This document shows positions 32,671 through 46,489 of a stretch of DNA of 64,000 nt, one piece after another; position 1 is the stretch's first letter; each line of letters starts with the position of its first letter. The stretch lies in contig JAJOZX010002709.1 of NCBI GenBank assembly GCA_023014485.1, forward strand, positions 326,501-390,500. The letters are read 5' to 3'. The notes under the pieces are model-generated. The model was given only the letters and a program-made list of their open reading frames with translations, was not told the DNA's origin and ran no database searches. The DNA is from Bathynomus jamesi. Lineage: Eukaryota > Arthropoda > Malacostraca > Isopoda > Cirolanidae. A program made the translations under genes and the position numbers.

Positions 32671-33346
32671 TGCGAAAAATGCTCTGTATGAATTGGTCCA
32701 CAATTAACCCACCCCTTATATCTCCAGTCTAACTATAGAGTAGATCAAGTCTAGCCTAGAGGGGTCAGCCTAGAGATTCCGGAAATGGTCCAGAGCGGGC
32801 AGATAAATTGAGGTCCACAGTAGGATTCCTCACAAGAATTAGGTTAGGGCAATCTACCTTCACCTTTGTTAAGCTATGAGTTGATGCTGGGTCTTAGGCC
32901 ACAATGTAGGCCTAACTTGTCTGACCCAGCTTAATTTAATGCTAATAACTTACTGGTGTAAAAACTCAATTAGGCACTTACTTTTAGTTATTAGAGTCTC
33001 TCCCTTCTCCGGTTGTGTTATTGTCGAGAGCGTACTTTGCTGGTACGTCCTCTCGCCCCGTTCTTCGTTTTCGTTCTCCTTTGTTCTCCTCTTCGCGGGG
33101 CTTCTTGTACCAGCGTTGTCTTGGTTTATTCCTCGGTTGGTTGAGCGGTAATGTATCTCCATTACCGAGCACGCTCCTCCCACACAGTATATAATACTAG
33201 TGGAGAATAACTCTGGTGAGCAACCAATTGGTTTCTTCCACCCAGTTATTGACATAAAAGGAATTTAATAATTGTTAGATTAACTACCTACCTACTCAGT
33301 GAACCATTTTCGTTACCTCCCAACTACCACTCATCAGTTTTCCATA
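32671..33346 (-). repeat. 3' LTR of BEL/Pao A
   Basis: About 676 bp, nearly identical to 39422-40100. It contains a TATATAAATA-like promoter site near 33190. The flanking internal side, read in element sense, is the purine-rich tract CTCCGGGGCCCCAG. ORFs in it are not genes. Confidence 0.9.
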
Positions 33347-33569
33347 TACTGGGGCCCCGGAGATAAAATTTTGGTGTCATTGTCACCAATTTTTGTCTGA
33401 GTGTAGACTAGCTAACTATTTAACTGTAAATGCCTGTTAATCTGATTAACAGTGCCTATCCTCACCTTCTCATGGAGAAGGTGTAGCATTTAATTAGAAG
33501 ATAAAATATACATCCATAGGATGAAACTGTCTATGGTCTTTACCATAAGAAAAGAAAAATGAAAGTTAG

Positions 33570-36500
33570 AAGATAAAATTACAATTCCCCAGCATCTATT
33601 TTTTGTTGTAAAAATAGTCGCGCCTTTAATGCTGTTTGTCGCTGAGGTCTTGTGTCTGTCAATGTTGTAGTAGGATGCGTTACCACTCCTACTGTCAAAG
33701 GAATAGTTACTGGAAGTTCAGTGTCTCCAGTTGTTACTGTCAGTGGAGAAGGTTCTCCAAATCCATTGTTTTGGGTCCAGACTCTAAAGGTACAAAGAGA
33801 AATGTCTCTTGTTGTGTCACCCGTTGAAGTCCTTAATTTGACCACTCTTGTTACCCCGTCTGCCCCTGGTCTGAGTTCTGAAACTCTAGCCAGAGGCCAG
33901 TATTGTCTTGGAGTACTGTCATGTATGAGAACAAGGTCCCCCTACCTTAATTGTGTCAGACCAATCCTTCTTAGTCATTTGTTTATGTCTCTCCCTTAGA
34001 CCCATCAAGTACTCAGTTTTCCACTGTTTAATGAAGAGCTTTAACTCTAGTTAAATGTTGTAACTTAGTCTGGAGCTCATCATGTCGTTGAGTCCAGTTT
34101 GGGTCTTCTGAAGATCTATATTGTAGTCCGCGCAGGAGACTAACTTGTTCTCCCCGAATCAAATGATTTGGAGTTAATGGTTCTGGGTCATTAATGTTGT
34201 CACTCACATAAGTGAGTGGTCTATTGTTAATGATGTTCTCAATCTCAGCCAGGAGAGTGAGTAACCCAAATAAGTGTATCTGTTTTTTGCCAATTGCTTT
34301 CTTCAAGCAATTCTTTACTGTTTGTATATTCCTCTCCCAGATAGAACCATACCAAGGAGAGGCAACCGGAATATACTTCCACTTTATGTTTTGATTTTGT
34401 ATATATAATTGTGTGATTTCATTGCTTAACAAGTCGTGGATGACTTGTTCACCAGCTTTGAAATATGTAGCATTGTCAGTCCAAACTGTCTTGGGTACTG
34501 AATGTCGTGCACAGAATCTCTTAAAGACAGCAACAAAAGATTCTGCTGTAAGGTCCCTCCACAACATCCAAATAAACAGCTCGTGAGGCAGCACATGTAA
34601 ACAGTACAATGTACATTTTTTGTTCAGTGTCACCCACCCCTACAGTCAATGCTCCTGTATAGTCAATGCCTACAGTTCAAAGGGTCTGTTGAGAGTAACT
34701 CTCTCCTCTGGCAAAGCAGAGGATTTGGTTTCCTATAGGGCCTAGCATGAATACGCCTACATGTACACACTCACTCAGGACTGTTTTAACAGTGATCCTT
34801 CCCTTGGGTATCCAATAAGTTTTTCTTATGTAGTTAGTGTCTGTGGTACCCCCATATGAATACATCATTGTGTGTTTTTCTGATGATTATGTTGTCAAAT
34901 AGCTAAATCTAGTAAAAGGATTGGATTTTTGCTTTTGTATGACAGTTTTTGATTTGTCTAATCTCCCTTTACACCTTAGAAGGCCTTCCTCATCTCTGAA
35001 CAAGTTTAGATCCACAACTACTGATGGTACAGGTTCTTTTTTTTGTTTCCCATTAGTTTAGAATTCTAACTCTTTATTGTACTCTTTTTGTTGTGCTTGG
35101 CCTATCCAGTATTGGGTTGCAACTTCTGTATAATTATGATTGTTTTTATTTAGCTGTTTGTTAATTGTAGCTAAACAGTTGTGAGCAAACCTCAACAGTA
35201 GGCTGTCACCCTGACAAGTTTGTTGAAATCAGAATACTGTTCATAATTAGTGATTGGTTCAACCTTTTCATTTGAAAAGATTAAATTTATGTCAAGTTAA
35301 CTTGTTCCACAGCCATTGGTCTGTATTACAGAGCCACTTAGGTCCCATAAACCAAGTTTTGTTTGACTTCAACAACTTGTAGGATAACCTCTGGTCAAAA
35401 GTCTGCTGGATTCTGTTAGTTGGAACATAGTGAAAGTTTACTGTAGGCTTTCATTAGCGTCAGCTATTTCTTTTAGCCTATTTCTTACAAAGATATTCTT
35501 ACTATTAATGCTATCATTCCGTATCCGGCAAGACAAATCTGACTGTCAAGCCAGACGTGGATATTACTTAAGTACACGTCATAGTAAGCATCCTTAAGCA
35601 ATGAAATGGTTTTAATGCTAATGTAGCAGCCAATAGTTCCAATTGAGGTATGGTTCGGGTAGGTTTGAGAGGTGCAACTTTCCCTTTTGCATAAATTAGA
35701 TGACTTTCTGTAGGGCTTACAAGATACGCACAGCACCCATAGCTTGTGTGCTTGCATCAGCAAACACATGAAGTCTCTGGGGCTTATCCCTAAACCCACA
35801 GCACCTTTTAATTTTGATGTTCTGCACTTTTGTTAAATCAGTAGCTAACTTCTTCCAAGATTTTTGATTTTCATTTGTTATTGGATCATCCCACCCAACA
35901 TTTGTCCTCCAAATTTCTTGGAGGAGAATCTTTGATTTTATTGTTGAAGGTAGGAATAGACCCATAGGATCAAAAATTTTGGAAGCCTCTGATAATATTT
36001 GTCTTTTAGTATTTGCTTCCTCATCAAGTTTAAAACCTTTAGTACAGATTGAATCATGACTGTTAGAAGTTGCATCCAAATACCAGTTCATACCTAAAGT
36101 TTTAACTCTGTCTGATGGCTCAGTAAGACCATTATTATCCTTTAAATCTTTTTGTTTAAATCCTCATCATTTGAAATCCACTCTCTAAGTTCAAAGTTAC
36201 CTTGTTGCATAATGTTTTGAGAGTGTTCATAGACTTCAGATAATTCAGATTTTGTTGTCATTGAGCCTATTAGATTGTCTACGTAAAAATGTTCCTTAAG
36301 GAAGTTCAATGTTAGAGTTATTAAACTGGTTTAAATGATGTCCAATTGTCAATGCTAATAGGCTAGGTGAGCAATTGGCTCCAAACAACACAACATTAAA
36401 TCTATAGGTTATGAACCCTTTATTCAAATCAATGGATCCTTGAACCATAAGAACCTTAGTTGGTTCTTATCATATTCATTTTTAAGATTTATTCTCAAAA

Positions 36501-38968
36501 TTCCTTGAAATGTCACTTTGTACAGCATATTTGTCTAACCTGAACCTCAGTAAGATCTTCACAAGGTCAGAAATGAGATTAGGAACCTCAATCAAGCAAT
36601 CATTCAAACTGTGTTTATCACTGTCTTTGAGGCTACAGTTATATACTACTCTGAGTTTTGTTGTTGGGGCATCTTGTCGATAAACCCCCCGTGGGTTAAA
36701 TAATGACAACCATCTTTTTAAAAGGGTTATTGTTACTTTCTTCAATGAAGCCTTTCTGTAGCTGTTCTTTGAAGACATCACTGTACTTTACAATATTATT
36801 ATCTTGTCTGAGTTTTTTTCATTACTTTATATAAATCCTTTAGCTACTTTGAGATTGTCTCTTAAAGTTGGACAATTTATTTTTCCAAGGTAACTCAACA
36901 AAATAACTATTGTCTTTGCACTGAATGGTGTCTTCAAATCTTTCTACCATTACTGATCTTCTGAAGTTTTGATTTGTGTCATGTATACCCCAGATTCTAG
37001 CAACCATAAAGTTTGAATTGCCTCGTCCAAAGTTTCATTTGATAATGATGAATTAATGTTCTCAGTTGGATAATATTATTCAAAGTGTTGCTATTCTTAC
37101 AGGTGTTATGTAGGACTGAGTTGAGGCACTAGTATTTGTTGGTCATGAGCTGTTTTTGGTTTATAGGTCTAGGTTGTATTCTGATAGGTCACCCAAAGGG
37201 GCTATCCCTGATGGAGTCTGAATAGCTATACCATTACCTATCTCTACTATGCCCTTATGAAATAAGATTAATATAATCTGCCCCTATTAGCATTTCAATG
37301 TTAGCTACGTGTTTTTAGTGATATGTCTATCAGCTATTTTGTAGTGTTTTCCCAATGATTTATGGTTTGTTCTAGTTTGGGTATAACCAGTTTTGTTTTG
37401 TCCTACTTTAGAAATAATAACTGCTTCAATTTTCTTGAATTTACTTCCTAAATGTAGTTTCCAGGTCATTGTCTTATAGCTATTTTTGTCGAGTTATCTT
37501 TAACAAAGGATGCAATATTGAGGTTTTGTTCATTCGGGTTTGGTGTCAAACCCAATTTATTAACTACATTTTTTGAAACAAAGTTTTGTTGAGAACAACA
37601 GTCTATAAGACATCTCACTGGAGTGGTTACTACCCTCACTATTCACTAAGTCCAAAGTAATAGTTTGGTAAAGAATCTCAGTGTTTCTTGTTACATTGTT
37701 TGAACAAGCAGAATGTCCCATGAAAGTGGCATTTTCTTGATTACCTTTGTTGGGGAGGTACTTTTTGAGTTTGAGTACTATTGTTTGGACACTTTGGTGA
37801 ATCACACATTGATGAGACATGTCGTAAACTTTTACAAAACTTACACTTGAATCTTAACCTAGATTTTACAGTCTTTCTTATAATGTCCCTGGCCAGTACA
37901 CTTTTTACACAGGTTCAACTGTTCACATCTTTTAGCCCTTTGGTTAAAGTCTGAATATTTGTCACACCCAGTACTACTGTGTTCATTACTTGCACAAAAT
38001 TTGCAATGTGGTGTGTAAGTTGAGGCAGCAGTTACATTAAAGTTCTGTAATGTAGGTGTTCGTGTATTATAGTTAGTCACATTTGATTCTACAGTATCAA
38101 GTTTTGTCTGTTTGGCTGTAGCTAGTTGGTCTCTGGGAACAGTCTTTGGTTTATCCATAGTCTGGGTCTTATGTGTTGGAAAATCTCTCAAGTTGTAATT
38201 AGTTAGGATATTGGGGAAGTGTTTTCTTATTGTTCTAAATTAGGATAATTTTCTCCCGTCTTTAGAATTAAATTATCTTTAAACCTCGAAGGAAGGCACC
38301 TAAGTACTATGCTTTGTATAATCCAAGATGTTTTAATATCTATCTCATTGCTAACCAGTTGTCCTATAATAGCTTCTAATTTTGTATAAAAATTTTTCCA
38401 TTCACTATGGTTATCTTTTATGGGTGCAAATTCAAAAATTTGTTGAGATAATTCATATATAATCACATCTTTATTAACGTAATTACGTTTTAAAAGATCA
38501 ATGCTACTTCATATGAAATACCCTACGGCTGGTAAATAGGCTATCAGGTTATAGGCTGGGCCTTTAAGGGAACTAGTAAGTAACTAAACTTTTCAACAGT
38601 TGAAATATAAGGTTATTACCTATTAAATTCTCAATTTGTCAATGAAGAGGGAATTGTACCGTGTCCCCTTCAAATGTTGGTACTAGCAAAATGGGTAACT
38701 GAGCCCTCAATTCTTGTGACTCAGGATTTAGCATGCCACTTAAATTTTGTTGAAGGTTAGCCCTACTTTGATTAAAATCAGAATTAGGTTTTTTTGGTGT
38801 TAAGTCAGTCAAACGAGACCGTAGTCTCCTTATTTGCTGTTCAATTGAGCTTACCTGATCATCATCATCAGCGTAAAGGTCTATCAATTGTTCTTCAGCC
38901 ATTTCGGATTCAACTAACTCTGAAATACTCTCATTAATGGCTATTATTTCCTTCTTTTTAATTTCCAA
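33570..38968 (-). pseudogene. BEL/Pao A gag-pol, decayed
   Basis: Leftward order: gag start (38968-38639, helical and acidic), a gag segment (38466-38227) and two CCHC knuckles (38191-37859: CKFCASNEHSSTGC and CKKCTGQGHYKKDC). A damaged aspartic protease follows, then RT (36781-36480 and the YVDNLIGS box near 36280), RNase H start FADASTQA (about 35740), integrase (34633-34028, WTDNATYF and WYGSIWERNIQ) and the C-terminal DUF5641-like region (33845-33579). More frameshifts than in B outside gag, but gag is retained. Confidence 0.85.
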
Positions 38969-39421
38969 TTTAATAATTACACTCTAAATTTTCCTTACCT
39001 GGTTGTGTAATGTTGTTAAAAGTGTTCACAGCCTTTGTAACAGCTCCCAACTTTGCCCCCCTTTTCTTTTTTAACTTTTTCAATTCCGCACTGTCCATGT
39101 CTAAGTCAAAATTGTTTAACTGGGGATCGTAATGAAATAGAGGACAAGAAGAAATTACCAGAGAAGAGAGAGCACAGACAAAACAGTCGAGTTTAAATTT
39201 GGTTTAATCCCCCCCCCAAGTACTTATGTCAATCAGGTCTAAGCTTATAAGAGAATGAGACTCCTTAAATGTAAATGTTTCCTAGTTAGGCCCTAGGTTG
39301 TAGACCTAATTAGGCTTGATTAGCTTAGGCTTAGGCTAGACTTAGGCTATTTAGCCTAATTCTGCAATTTTTTTTGTTAAGTAAGGTTAAGGTTTTAAAT
39401 TCCCCACACACGGACCACCAA

Positions 39422-40100
39422 TGCGAAAAATGCTCTGTATGAATTGGTCCACAATTAACCCACCCCTTATATCTCCAGTCTAACTATAGAGTAGATCAAG
39501 TCTAGCCTAGAGGGGTCAGCCTAGAGATTCCGGAAATGGTCCAGAGCGGGCAGATAAATTGAGGTCCACAGTAGGATTCCTCACAAGAATTAGGTTAGGG
39601 CAATCTACTTCACCTTTGTTAAGCTATGAGTTGATGCTGGGTCTTAGGCCACAATGTAGGCCTAACTTGTCTGACCCAGCTTAATTTAATGCTAATAACT
39701 TACTGGTGTAAAAACTCAATTAGGCACTTACTTTTAGTTATTAGAGTCTCTCCCTTCTCCGGTTGTGTTATTGTCGAGAGCGTACTTTGCTGGTACGTCC
39801 TCTCGCCCCGTTCTTCGTTTTCGTTCTCCTTTGTTCTCCTCTTCGCGGGGCTTCTTGTACCAGCGTTGTCTTGGTTTATTCCTCGGTTGGTTGAGCGGTA
39901 ATGTATCTCCATTACCGAGCATGCTCCTCCCACACAGTATATAAATACTAGAGTGGAGAATAACTCTGGTGAGCAACCAATTGGTTTCTTCCACCCAGTT
40001 ATTGACATAAAAGGAATTTAATAATTGTTAGATTAACTACCTACCTACTCAGTGAGCCATTTTCGTTACCTCCCAACTACCCACTCATCAGTTTTCCATA
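39422..40100 (-). repeat. 5' LTR of BEL/Pao A
   Basis: About 679 bp. The internal sequence next to it, read in element sense, begins TTGGTGGTCCGTG, the position of the primer binding site. It carries the element promoter. Confidence 0.9.
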
Positions 40101-40480
40101 ATAGTGTTGGTATGAATATGTGCTGATATTTGTGAGAGCTAGTAGTCCCTGTGGGCCCGTGTTTAAGGTGTATGTTAGATATGTTGTCTGGTCCGGTCCA
40201 GTAGCCTTCGAATTCTTAATGTTTTTTATGATCTTGGTGGTCTGGTCTGTATTGAAGGGTGTAATGGTCGTGTCGAGCCTGTAGGTTTTCTTTGTCTGGC
40301 TGTTTGTCTGTCTGCGTGTTTCTGGTTGTTGTCTCTGTTTAAGTGACTTATCTTTGCGTAGTGAAGTGATTAACTAGAATATTAGCTTGTTGTGTATATG
40401 TTGGGATATTATTTTGGCTGCGACAGAGAGCCGCGTGTGAGGTGTGAATGCCGCTGTTAGAGTGGGTAATGCTGTTTATA

Positions 40481-40753
40481 ATTTTATGTATTTGTAGTGA
40501 TGAAGTGTTATGTAACACTTGAGGTGACATCCCCCCCACACCCATGTAACACACTGTAGCACCTGGTCTAACACCCCCCACCGGGGCACACCCCTTCTGC
40601 GTTACATAATTTTTGAATGGCCCCGAATTGAAATAATACAAACACGTAGTATAGTGACTCCTAAAATCTCACGTTTTCTATTAACATAAATTTCTTCCGT
40701 TTTCTTTAATTTGACACAGAATTTTGTTTTGGCAAAAATATTTATATAATAAT
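40481..40753. other. Flank of the Jockey-like remnant, no clear gene
   Basis: This includes a C-rich part (CCCCCCCACACCC near 40531) and the AT-rich target site of element B. The leftward frame near 40490-40400 may be more of the Jockey-like protein. Confidence 0.4.
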
Positions 40754-41432
40754 TGCGAAAAATGCTCTGTATGAATTGGTCCACAATGAACCCACCCCTT
40801 ATATCTCCAGTCTAACTATAGAGTAGATCAAGTCTAGCCTAGAGGGGTCAGCCTAGAGATTCCGGAAATGGTCCAGAGCGGGCAGATAAATTGAGGTCCA
40901 CAGTAGGATTCCTCACAAGAATTAGGTTAGGGCAATCTACCTTCACCTTTGTTAAGCTATGAGTTGATGCTGGGTCTTAGGCCACAATGTAGGCCTAACT
41001 TGTCTGACCCAGCTTAATTTAATGCTATTAACTTTGGTGTAAAAACTCAATTAGTCACTTACTTTTAGTTATTTGAGTCTCTCCCTTCCCCGGTTGTGGT
41101 TTAGTTATCGAGAGCGTACTTTGCTGGTACGTCCTCTCGCCCCGTTCTTCGTTTTCCTTCTCCCTTTGTTCTCCTCGCGGGGCTTCTTGTACCAGCGTTG
41201 TCTTGGTTTATTCCTCGGTTGGTTGAGCGGTAATGTATCTCCACTACCGAGCACGCTCCTCCCACACAGTATATAAATACTAGTGTGGAGAATAACTCTG
41301 GTGAGCAACCAATTGGTTTCTTCCACCCAGTTATTGACATAAAAGGAATTTAATAATTGTTAGATTAACTACCTACCTACTCAGTGAACCATTTTCGTTA
41401 CCTCCCAACTACCCACTCATCAGTTTTCCATA
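40754..41432 (-). repeat. 3' LTR of BEL/Pao B
   Basis: About 679 bp, almost identical to 47363-48039. Confidence 0.9.
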
Positions 41433-41669
41433 TACTGGGGGCCCCGGGAGATAAAAATTTTGGTGTCATTGTCACCAATTTTTGTCTGAGTGTAGACTAG
41501 CTAACTATTTAACTGTAAATGCCTGTTAATCTGATTAACAGTGCCTATCCTCACCTTCTCATGGAGAAGGTGTAGCATTTAATTAGAAGATAAAATATAC
41601 ATCCATAGTTGATGAAACTGTCTGTGGTCTTTACCATAAGAAAAGAAAAATGAAAGTTAGAAGATAAAA

Positions 41670-44600
41670 TTACAATTCCCCAGCATCTATTTTTTGTTGT
41701 AAAAATAGTCGCGCCTTTAATGCTGTTTGTCGCTGAGGTCTTGTGTCTGTCAATGTTGTAGTAGGATGCGTTACCACTCCTACTGTCAAAGGAATAGTTA
41801 CTGGAAGTTCAGTGTCTCCAGTTGTTACTGTCAGTGGAGAAGGTTCTCCAAAGTCCACTGTTTTGGGTCCAGACTCTAAAGGGTACAAAAGAGAAATGTC
41901 TCTTGTTGTGTCACCCGTTGAAGTCCTTAATTTGACCACTCTTGTTACCCCGTCTGCCCCTGGTCTGAGTTCTGAAACTCTAGCCAGAGGCCAGTATTGT
42001 CTTGGAGTACTGTCATGTATGAGAACAAGGTCCCCTACCTTAATTGTGTCAGACCAATCCTTCTTAGTCATTTGTTTATGTCTCTCCCTTAGACCCATCA
42101 AGTACTCAGTTTTCCACTGTTTAATGAAATGAGCTTTAACTCTAGTTAATGTGTTAGTTGTAACTTAGTCTGGAGCTCATCATGTCGTTGAGTCCAGTTT
42201 GGGTCTTCTGAAGAGTCTATCTTGTAGTCCGGCAGGAGACTAACTTGTTCCCCGAATCAAATGATTTGGAGTTAATGGTTCTGGGTCATTAATGTTGTCA
42301 CTCACATAAGTGAGTGGCCTATTGTTAATGATGTTCTCAATCTCAGCCAGGAGAGTGAGTAACCCAAATAAGTGTATCTGTTTTTTGCCAATTGCTTTCT
42401 TCAAGCAATTCTTTACTGTTTGTATATTCCTCTCCCAGATAGAACCATACCAAGGAGAGGCAACCGGAATATACTTCCACTTTATGTTTGTATTTTGTAT
42501 ATATAATTGTGTGATTTCATTGCTTAACAAGTCGTGGATGACTTGTTCACCAGCTTTGAAATATGTAGCATTGTCAGTCCAAACTGTCTTGGGTACTGAA
42601 TGTCGTGCACAGAATCTCTTAAAGACAGCAACAAAAGATTCTGCTGTAAGGTCCTCCACAACATCCAAATAAACAGCTCGTGAGGCAGCACATGTAAACA
42701 GTACAATGTACATTTTTTGTTCAGTGTCACCCACCCCTACAGTCAATGCTCCTGTATAGTCAATGCCTACAGTCTCAAAGGGTCTGTTGAGAGTAACTCT
42801 CTCCTCTGGCAAAGCAGGAGGATTTGGTTTCCTATAGGGCCTAGCATGAATACGCCTACATGTAACACACTCACTCAGGACTGTTTTAACAGTGATCCTT
42901 CCCTTGGGTATCCAATAAGTTTTTCTTAATGTAGTTAGTGTCTGTGGTACCCCCATATGAAATACATCATTGTGTGTTTTTCTGATGATTAATGTTGTCA
43001 AATAGCTAAATCTAGGTAAAAGGATTGGATTTTTGCTTTTGTATGACAGTTTTGATTTGTCTAATCTCCCTTTACACCTTAGAAGGCCTTCCTCATCTCT
43101 GAACAAGTTTAGATCCACAACTACTGATGGTACAGGTTCTTTTGTTTGTTTCCCATTTGTTAAGAATTCTAACTCTTTATTGTACTCCTTTTGTTGTGCC
43201 TGGCCTATCCAATATTGGGTTGCAACTTCTGTATAATTATGATTGTTTTTATTTAGCTGTTTGTTAATTGTAGCTAAACAGTTGTGAGCAAACCTCAAAC
43301 AGTAGGCTGTCACCCTGACAAGTTTGTTGAAATCAGAATACTGTTCAAAATTAGTGATTGGTTCAACCTTTTCATTTGAAAAGATTAAATTTAATGTCAA
43401 GTTAACTTGTTCCACAGGCCATTGGTCTGTATCACAGAGCCACTTTGGTCCCATAAACCAAGTTTTGTTTGACTTCAACAACTTGTAGGACAGAGCTGGG
43501 CATTTGCGGCATATTTTGCGGTACTGCGGTACTTGCGGTACCACCGCACTACCACCCCGGGCCCCCATAACGCAGTACCGCAAAGGATCGCTGAAAGTAC
43601 CGCAATACCGCTACCGCATTCAAATTTCCGCGTACCGGTTTGGTAGTGCAGCAGTACCGCAGTACCGCAATATGCCGCAAGTGCCCAGCTCTGTTGTAGG
43701 ATAAACCTCTGGTCAGAAAGTCTGCTGGATTCTGTTTAGTTGGAACATAGTGAAAGTTTACTTGTAGGCTTTCATTAGCGTCAGCTATTTCTTTTAGCCT
43801 ATTTCTTACAAAGATATTCTTACTATTAATGCTATCATTCCGTATCCAGGCAAGACAAATCTGACTGTCAAGCCAGACGTGGATATGACTTAAGTACACG
43901 TCATAGTAAGCATCCTTAAGCAATGAAATGGTTTTAATGGCTAATGTAGCAGCCAATAGTTCCAATTGAGGTATGGTTCTTATAGGTTTGAGAGGTGCTA
44001 CTTTCCCTTTGGCATAAATTAGATGACTTTCTGTAGGGCTTACAAGATACGCACAGCACCCATAAGCTTGTGTGCTTGCATCAGCAAACACATGAAGTCT
44101 CTGGGCTTATCCCTAAACCCACAGCACCTTTGAATTTTAATGTTCTGCACTTTTGTTAAATCAGTAGCTAACTTCTTCCAAGATTTTTGATTTTCATTTG
44201 TTATTGGATCATCCCACCCAACATTTGTCCTTCAAATTTCTTGGAGGAGAATCTTTGATTTTATTGTTGAGGCAGGAATAGACCATGGGATCAAAATTTT
44301 GGAAGCCTCTGATAATATTTGTCTTTTAGTATTTGCTTCCTCATCAAGTTTAAAACCTTTAGTACAGATTGAATCATGACTGTTAGAAGTTGCATCCAAA
44401 TACCAGTTCATACCTAAAGTTTTAACTCTGTCTGTTGGCTCAGTAAGACCATTATTATCCCTTAAAATCTTTTTGTTTAAATCCTCATCATTGAAATCCA
44501 CTCTCTAAGTTCAAAGTTACCTTGTTGCATAATGTTTTGAGAGTGTTCATAGACTTCAGATAATTCAGATTTTGTTGTCGTTGAGCCTATTAGATTGTCT

Positions 44601-46480
44601 ACGTAAAATGTTCCTTAAGGAAGTTCAATGTTAGAGAGTTATTAAACTGGTTTAAATGATGTCTAATTGTCAATGCTAATAGGCTAGGTGAGCAATTGGC
44701 TCCAAGCAACACACATTAAATCTATAGGTTATGAACCCTTTATTCAAATCAAATGGATCCTTGAACCATAAGAACCTTAGTTGGTTCTTATCATATTCAT
44801 TTTTAAGATTTATTCTCAAAAATGCCTTTGAAATGTCACTTTGTACAGCATATTTGTCTAACCTGAACCTCAGTAAGATCTTCACAAGGTCAGAAATGAG
44901 ATTAGGACCCTCAATCAAGCAATCATTCAAACTGTGTTTATCACTGTCTTTGAGGCTACAGTTATATACTACTCTGAGTTTTGTTGTTTGGGCATCTTGT
45001 CGATAAACCCCCCTGTGGGTTAAATAATGACAACCATCTTTTTTAAAAGGGTTATTTGTTACTTCTTCAATGAAGCCTTTCTGTAGCTGTTCTTTGAAGA
45101 CATCACTGTACTTTACAATATATTATCTTGTCTGAGTTTTTCATTACTTTATATAATGTCCTTTAGCTACTTTGAGATTGTCTCTTAAAGTTGGACAATT
45201 TATTTCCAAGGTAACTCAACAAAATAACTATTGTCTTTGCACTGAATGGTGTCTTCAAATCTTCTACCATTACTGATCTTCTGAAGTTTGATTGTGTCAT
45301 GTATACCCACAGATTCTAGCAACCATAAAGTTTGAATTGCCTCATCCAAAGTTTCATTTGATAATGATGAATTAATGTTCTCAGTTGAGATAATATTATT
45401 CAAAGTGTTGCTATTCTTACAGGTGTTATGTAGGACTGAGTTGAGGCACATAGTATTTGTTGTCATGAACTGTTTGGGTTTAGGTCTAGGTTGTAGTCTG
45501 ATAGGTCACCCAAAGGGGCTATCCCTGATGGAGTCTGAATAGCTATACCATTACCTATCTCTACTATGCCCTTTGAATAAGATTAATATAATCTGCCCCT
45601 ATTAGCATTTCAATGTTAGCTACTGTGTTTTAGTGAATGTCTATCAGCTATTTTGTAGTGTTTTCCCAAATGATTTATGGTTTGTTCTAGTTTGGGTATA
45701 ACCAGTTGTTTTGTCCTACTTTAGAAATAATAACTGCTTCAATTTCTTGAATTTACTTCCTAAATGTAGTTCCAGGTCAATTGTCTTATAGCTATTTTTG
45801 TCCGAGTTATCTTTAACAAAGGATGCAATATTGAGGTTTTGTTCATTCGGGTTTGGTGTCAAACCCAATTTATTAACTACATTTTTTGAAACAAATGTTT
45901 GTTGAGAACAACAGTCTATAAGACATCTCACTGGAGTGGTACTACCCTCACTATTCACTAAGTCCAAAGTAATAGTTGGTAAAAGAATCTCAGTATTTCT
46001 TGTTACATTGTTTGAACAAGCAGAATGTCCCATGAAAGTGGCATTTTCTTGATTACCTTTGTTGGGGGAGGTATCTTTGAGTTTGAGTACTATTGTTTGG
46101 ACACTTTGGTGAATCACACATTGATGAGACATGTCGTAAACTTTTACAAAACTTACACTTGAATCTTAACCTAGATTTACAGTCTTTCTTATAATGTCCC
46201 TGGCCAGTACACTTTTACACAGGTTCAACTGTTCACATCTTTTAGCCCTTTTGTTAAAATCTGAATATTTGTCACACCCAGTACTACTGTGTTCATTACT
46301 TGCACAAAATTTGCAATATGTGTGTAAGTTGAGGCAGCAGTTACATTAAAGTTCTGTAATGTAGGTGTTCGTGTTTTATAGTTGGTCACATTGATTCTAC
46401 AGTATCAAGTTTTGTCTGTTTGGCTGTAGCTAGTTGGTCTCTGGGAACAGTCTTTGGTTTATCCAGTCTGGGTCTTATTT
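41670..46480 (-). pseudogene. BEL/Pao B gag-pol, gag-deleted
   Basis: Best preserved is a 447-codon ORF (43583-42240): an RNase H/integrase stretch with a zinc-binding H-x-C-C part and the integrase triad, D in GIDYTGAL, D in WTDNATYF, E in WYGSIWERNIQ. Downstream, 42101-41670 holds the integrase C-terminal region (VGDLVLIHD, W-LARV). Upstream are RNase H (44091, FADASTQAYGCCAYL), the YVDNLIGS RT box (about 44600), RT N-terminal part (44930-44676), and a protease (46132-45716, CLIDCCSQQTFV). Knuckle motifs survive near 46300-46160. Gag upstream of that is gone. The hAT MITE at 43491 breaks pol. Confidence 0.85.
43491..43693. mobile_element. hAT-type MITE, copy 1
   Basis: The ends are CAGAGCTGGGCA in inverted orientation with a perfect 8-bp TTGTAGGA duplication (43483-43490, 43694-43701). 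The interior is full of GCGGTAC/GTACCGC units. Element A keeps the empty site near 35380. A second copy lies at 51231-51442. Confidence 0.92.
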
Positions 46481-46489
46481 TTTTTTGTT

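Larger units (their letters stand above)
32671..40100 (-). mobile_element. BEL/Pao LTR retrotransposon A, full length
   Basis: This is a complete 7.4 kb element with two LTRs of about 677 bp flanking a leftward gag-pol. The two LTRs agree with each other at sites where they differ from element B (for example ATTAACCC near the left edge), so this is one insertion. ATAG flanks both sides, a likely 4-bp duplication. It is inserted in the Jockey-like element. Confidence 0.9.
30562..40480 (-). pseudogene. Jockey-like non-LTR retrotransposon in three pieces
   Basis: Three segments of one leftward element remain. The first (about 40480-40101) reads the RT start, with NSKATGPDNISN and HLKHGP. The second (32670-31893) carries FDAIPRFTLINKI, GVPQGSVLSPTLFNLYMHGI and catalytic SSYADDITL. 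The third (31343-30562) has the C-terminus (MDYASPCWAPIISNTHINTL, TIQSNALRIITGC) and a late W-D-H-P region. BEL/Pao element A separates the first two and a hAT MITE the last two. The junctions let the element be followed across both insertions. A few frame breaks; the 5' ORF is not seen. Confidence 0.75.

Noticed and set aside
32939..33255. ORFs repeated at 39689-40008, 41073-41340 and 47680-47947
   Set aside because: They are inside BEL/Pao LTRs and shared only because the LTRs are repeated.
36270..36300. YVDN instead of YVDD in BEL/Pao RT as a lesion
   Set aside because: Both elements have it, and YVDN is common in this superfamily.
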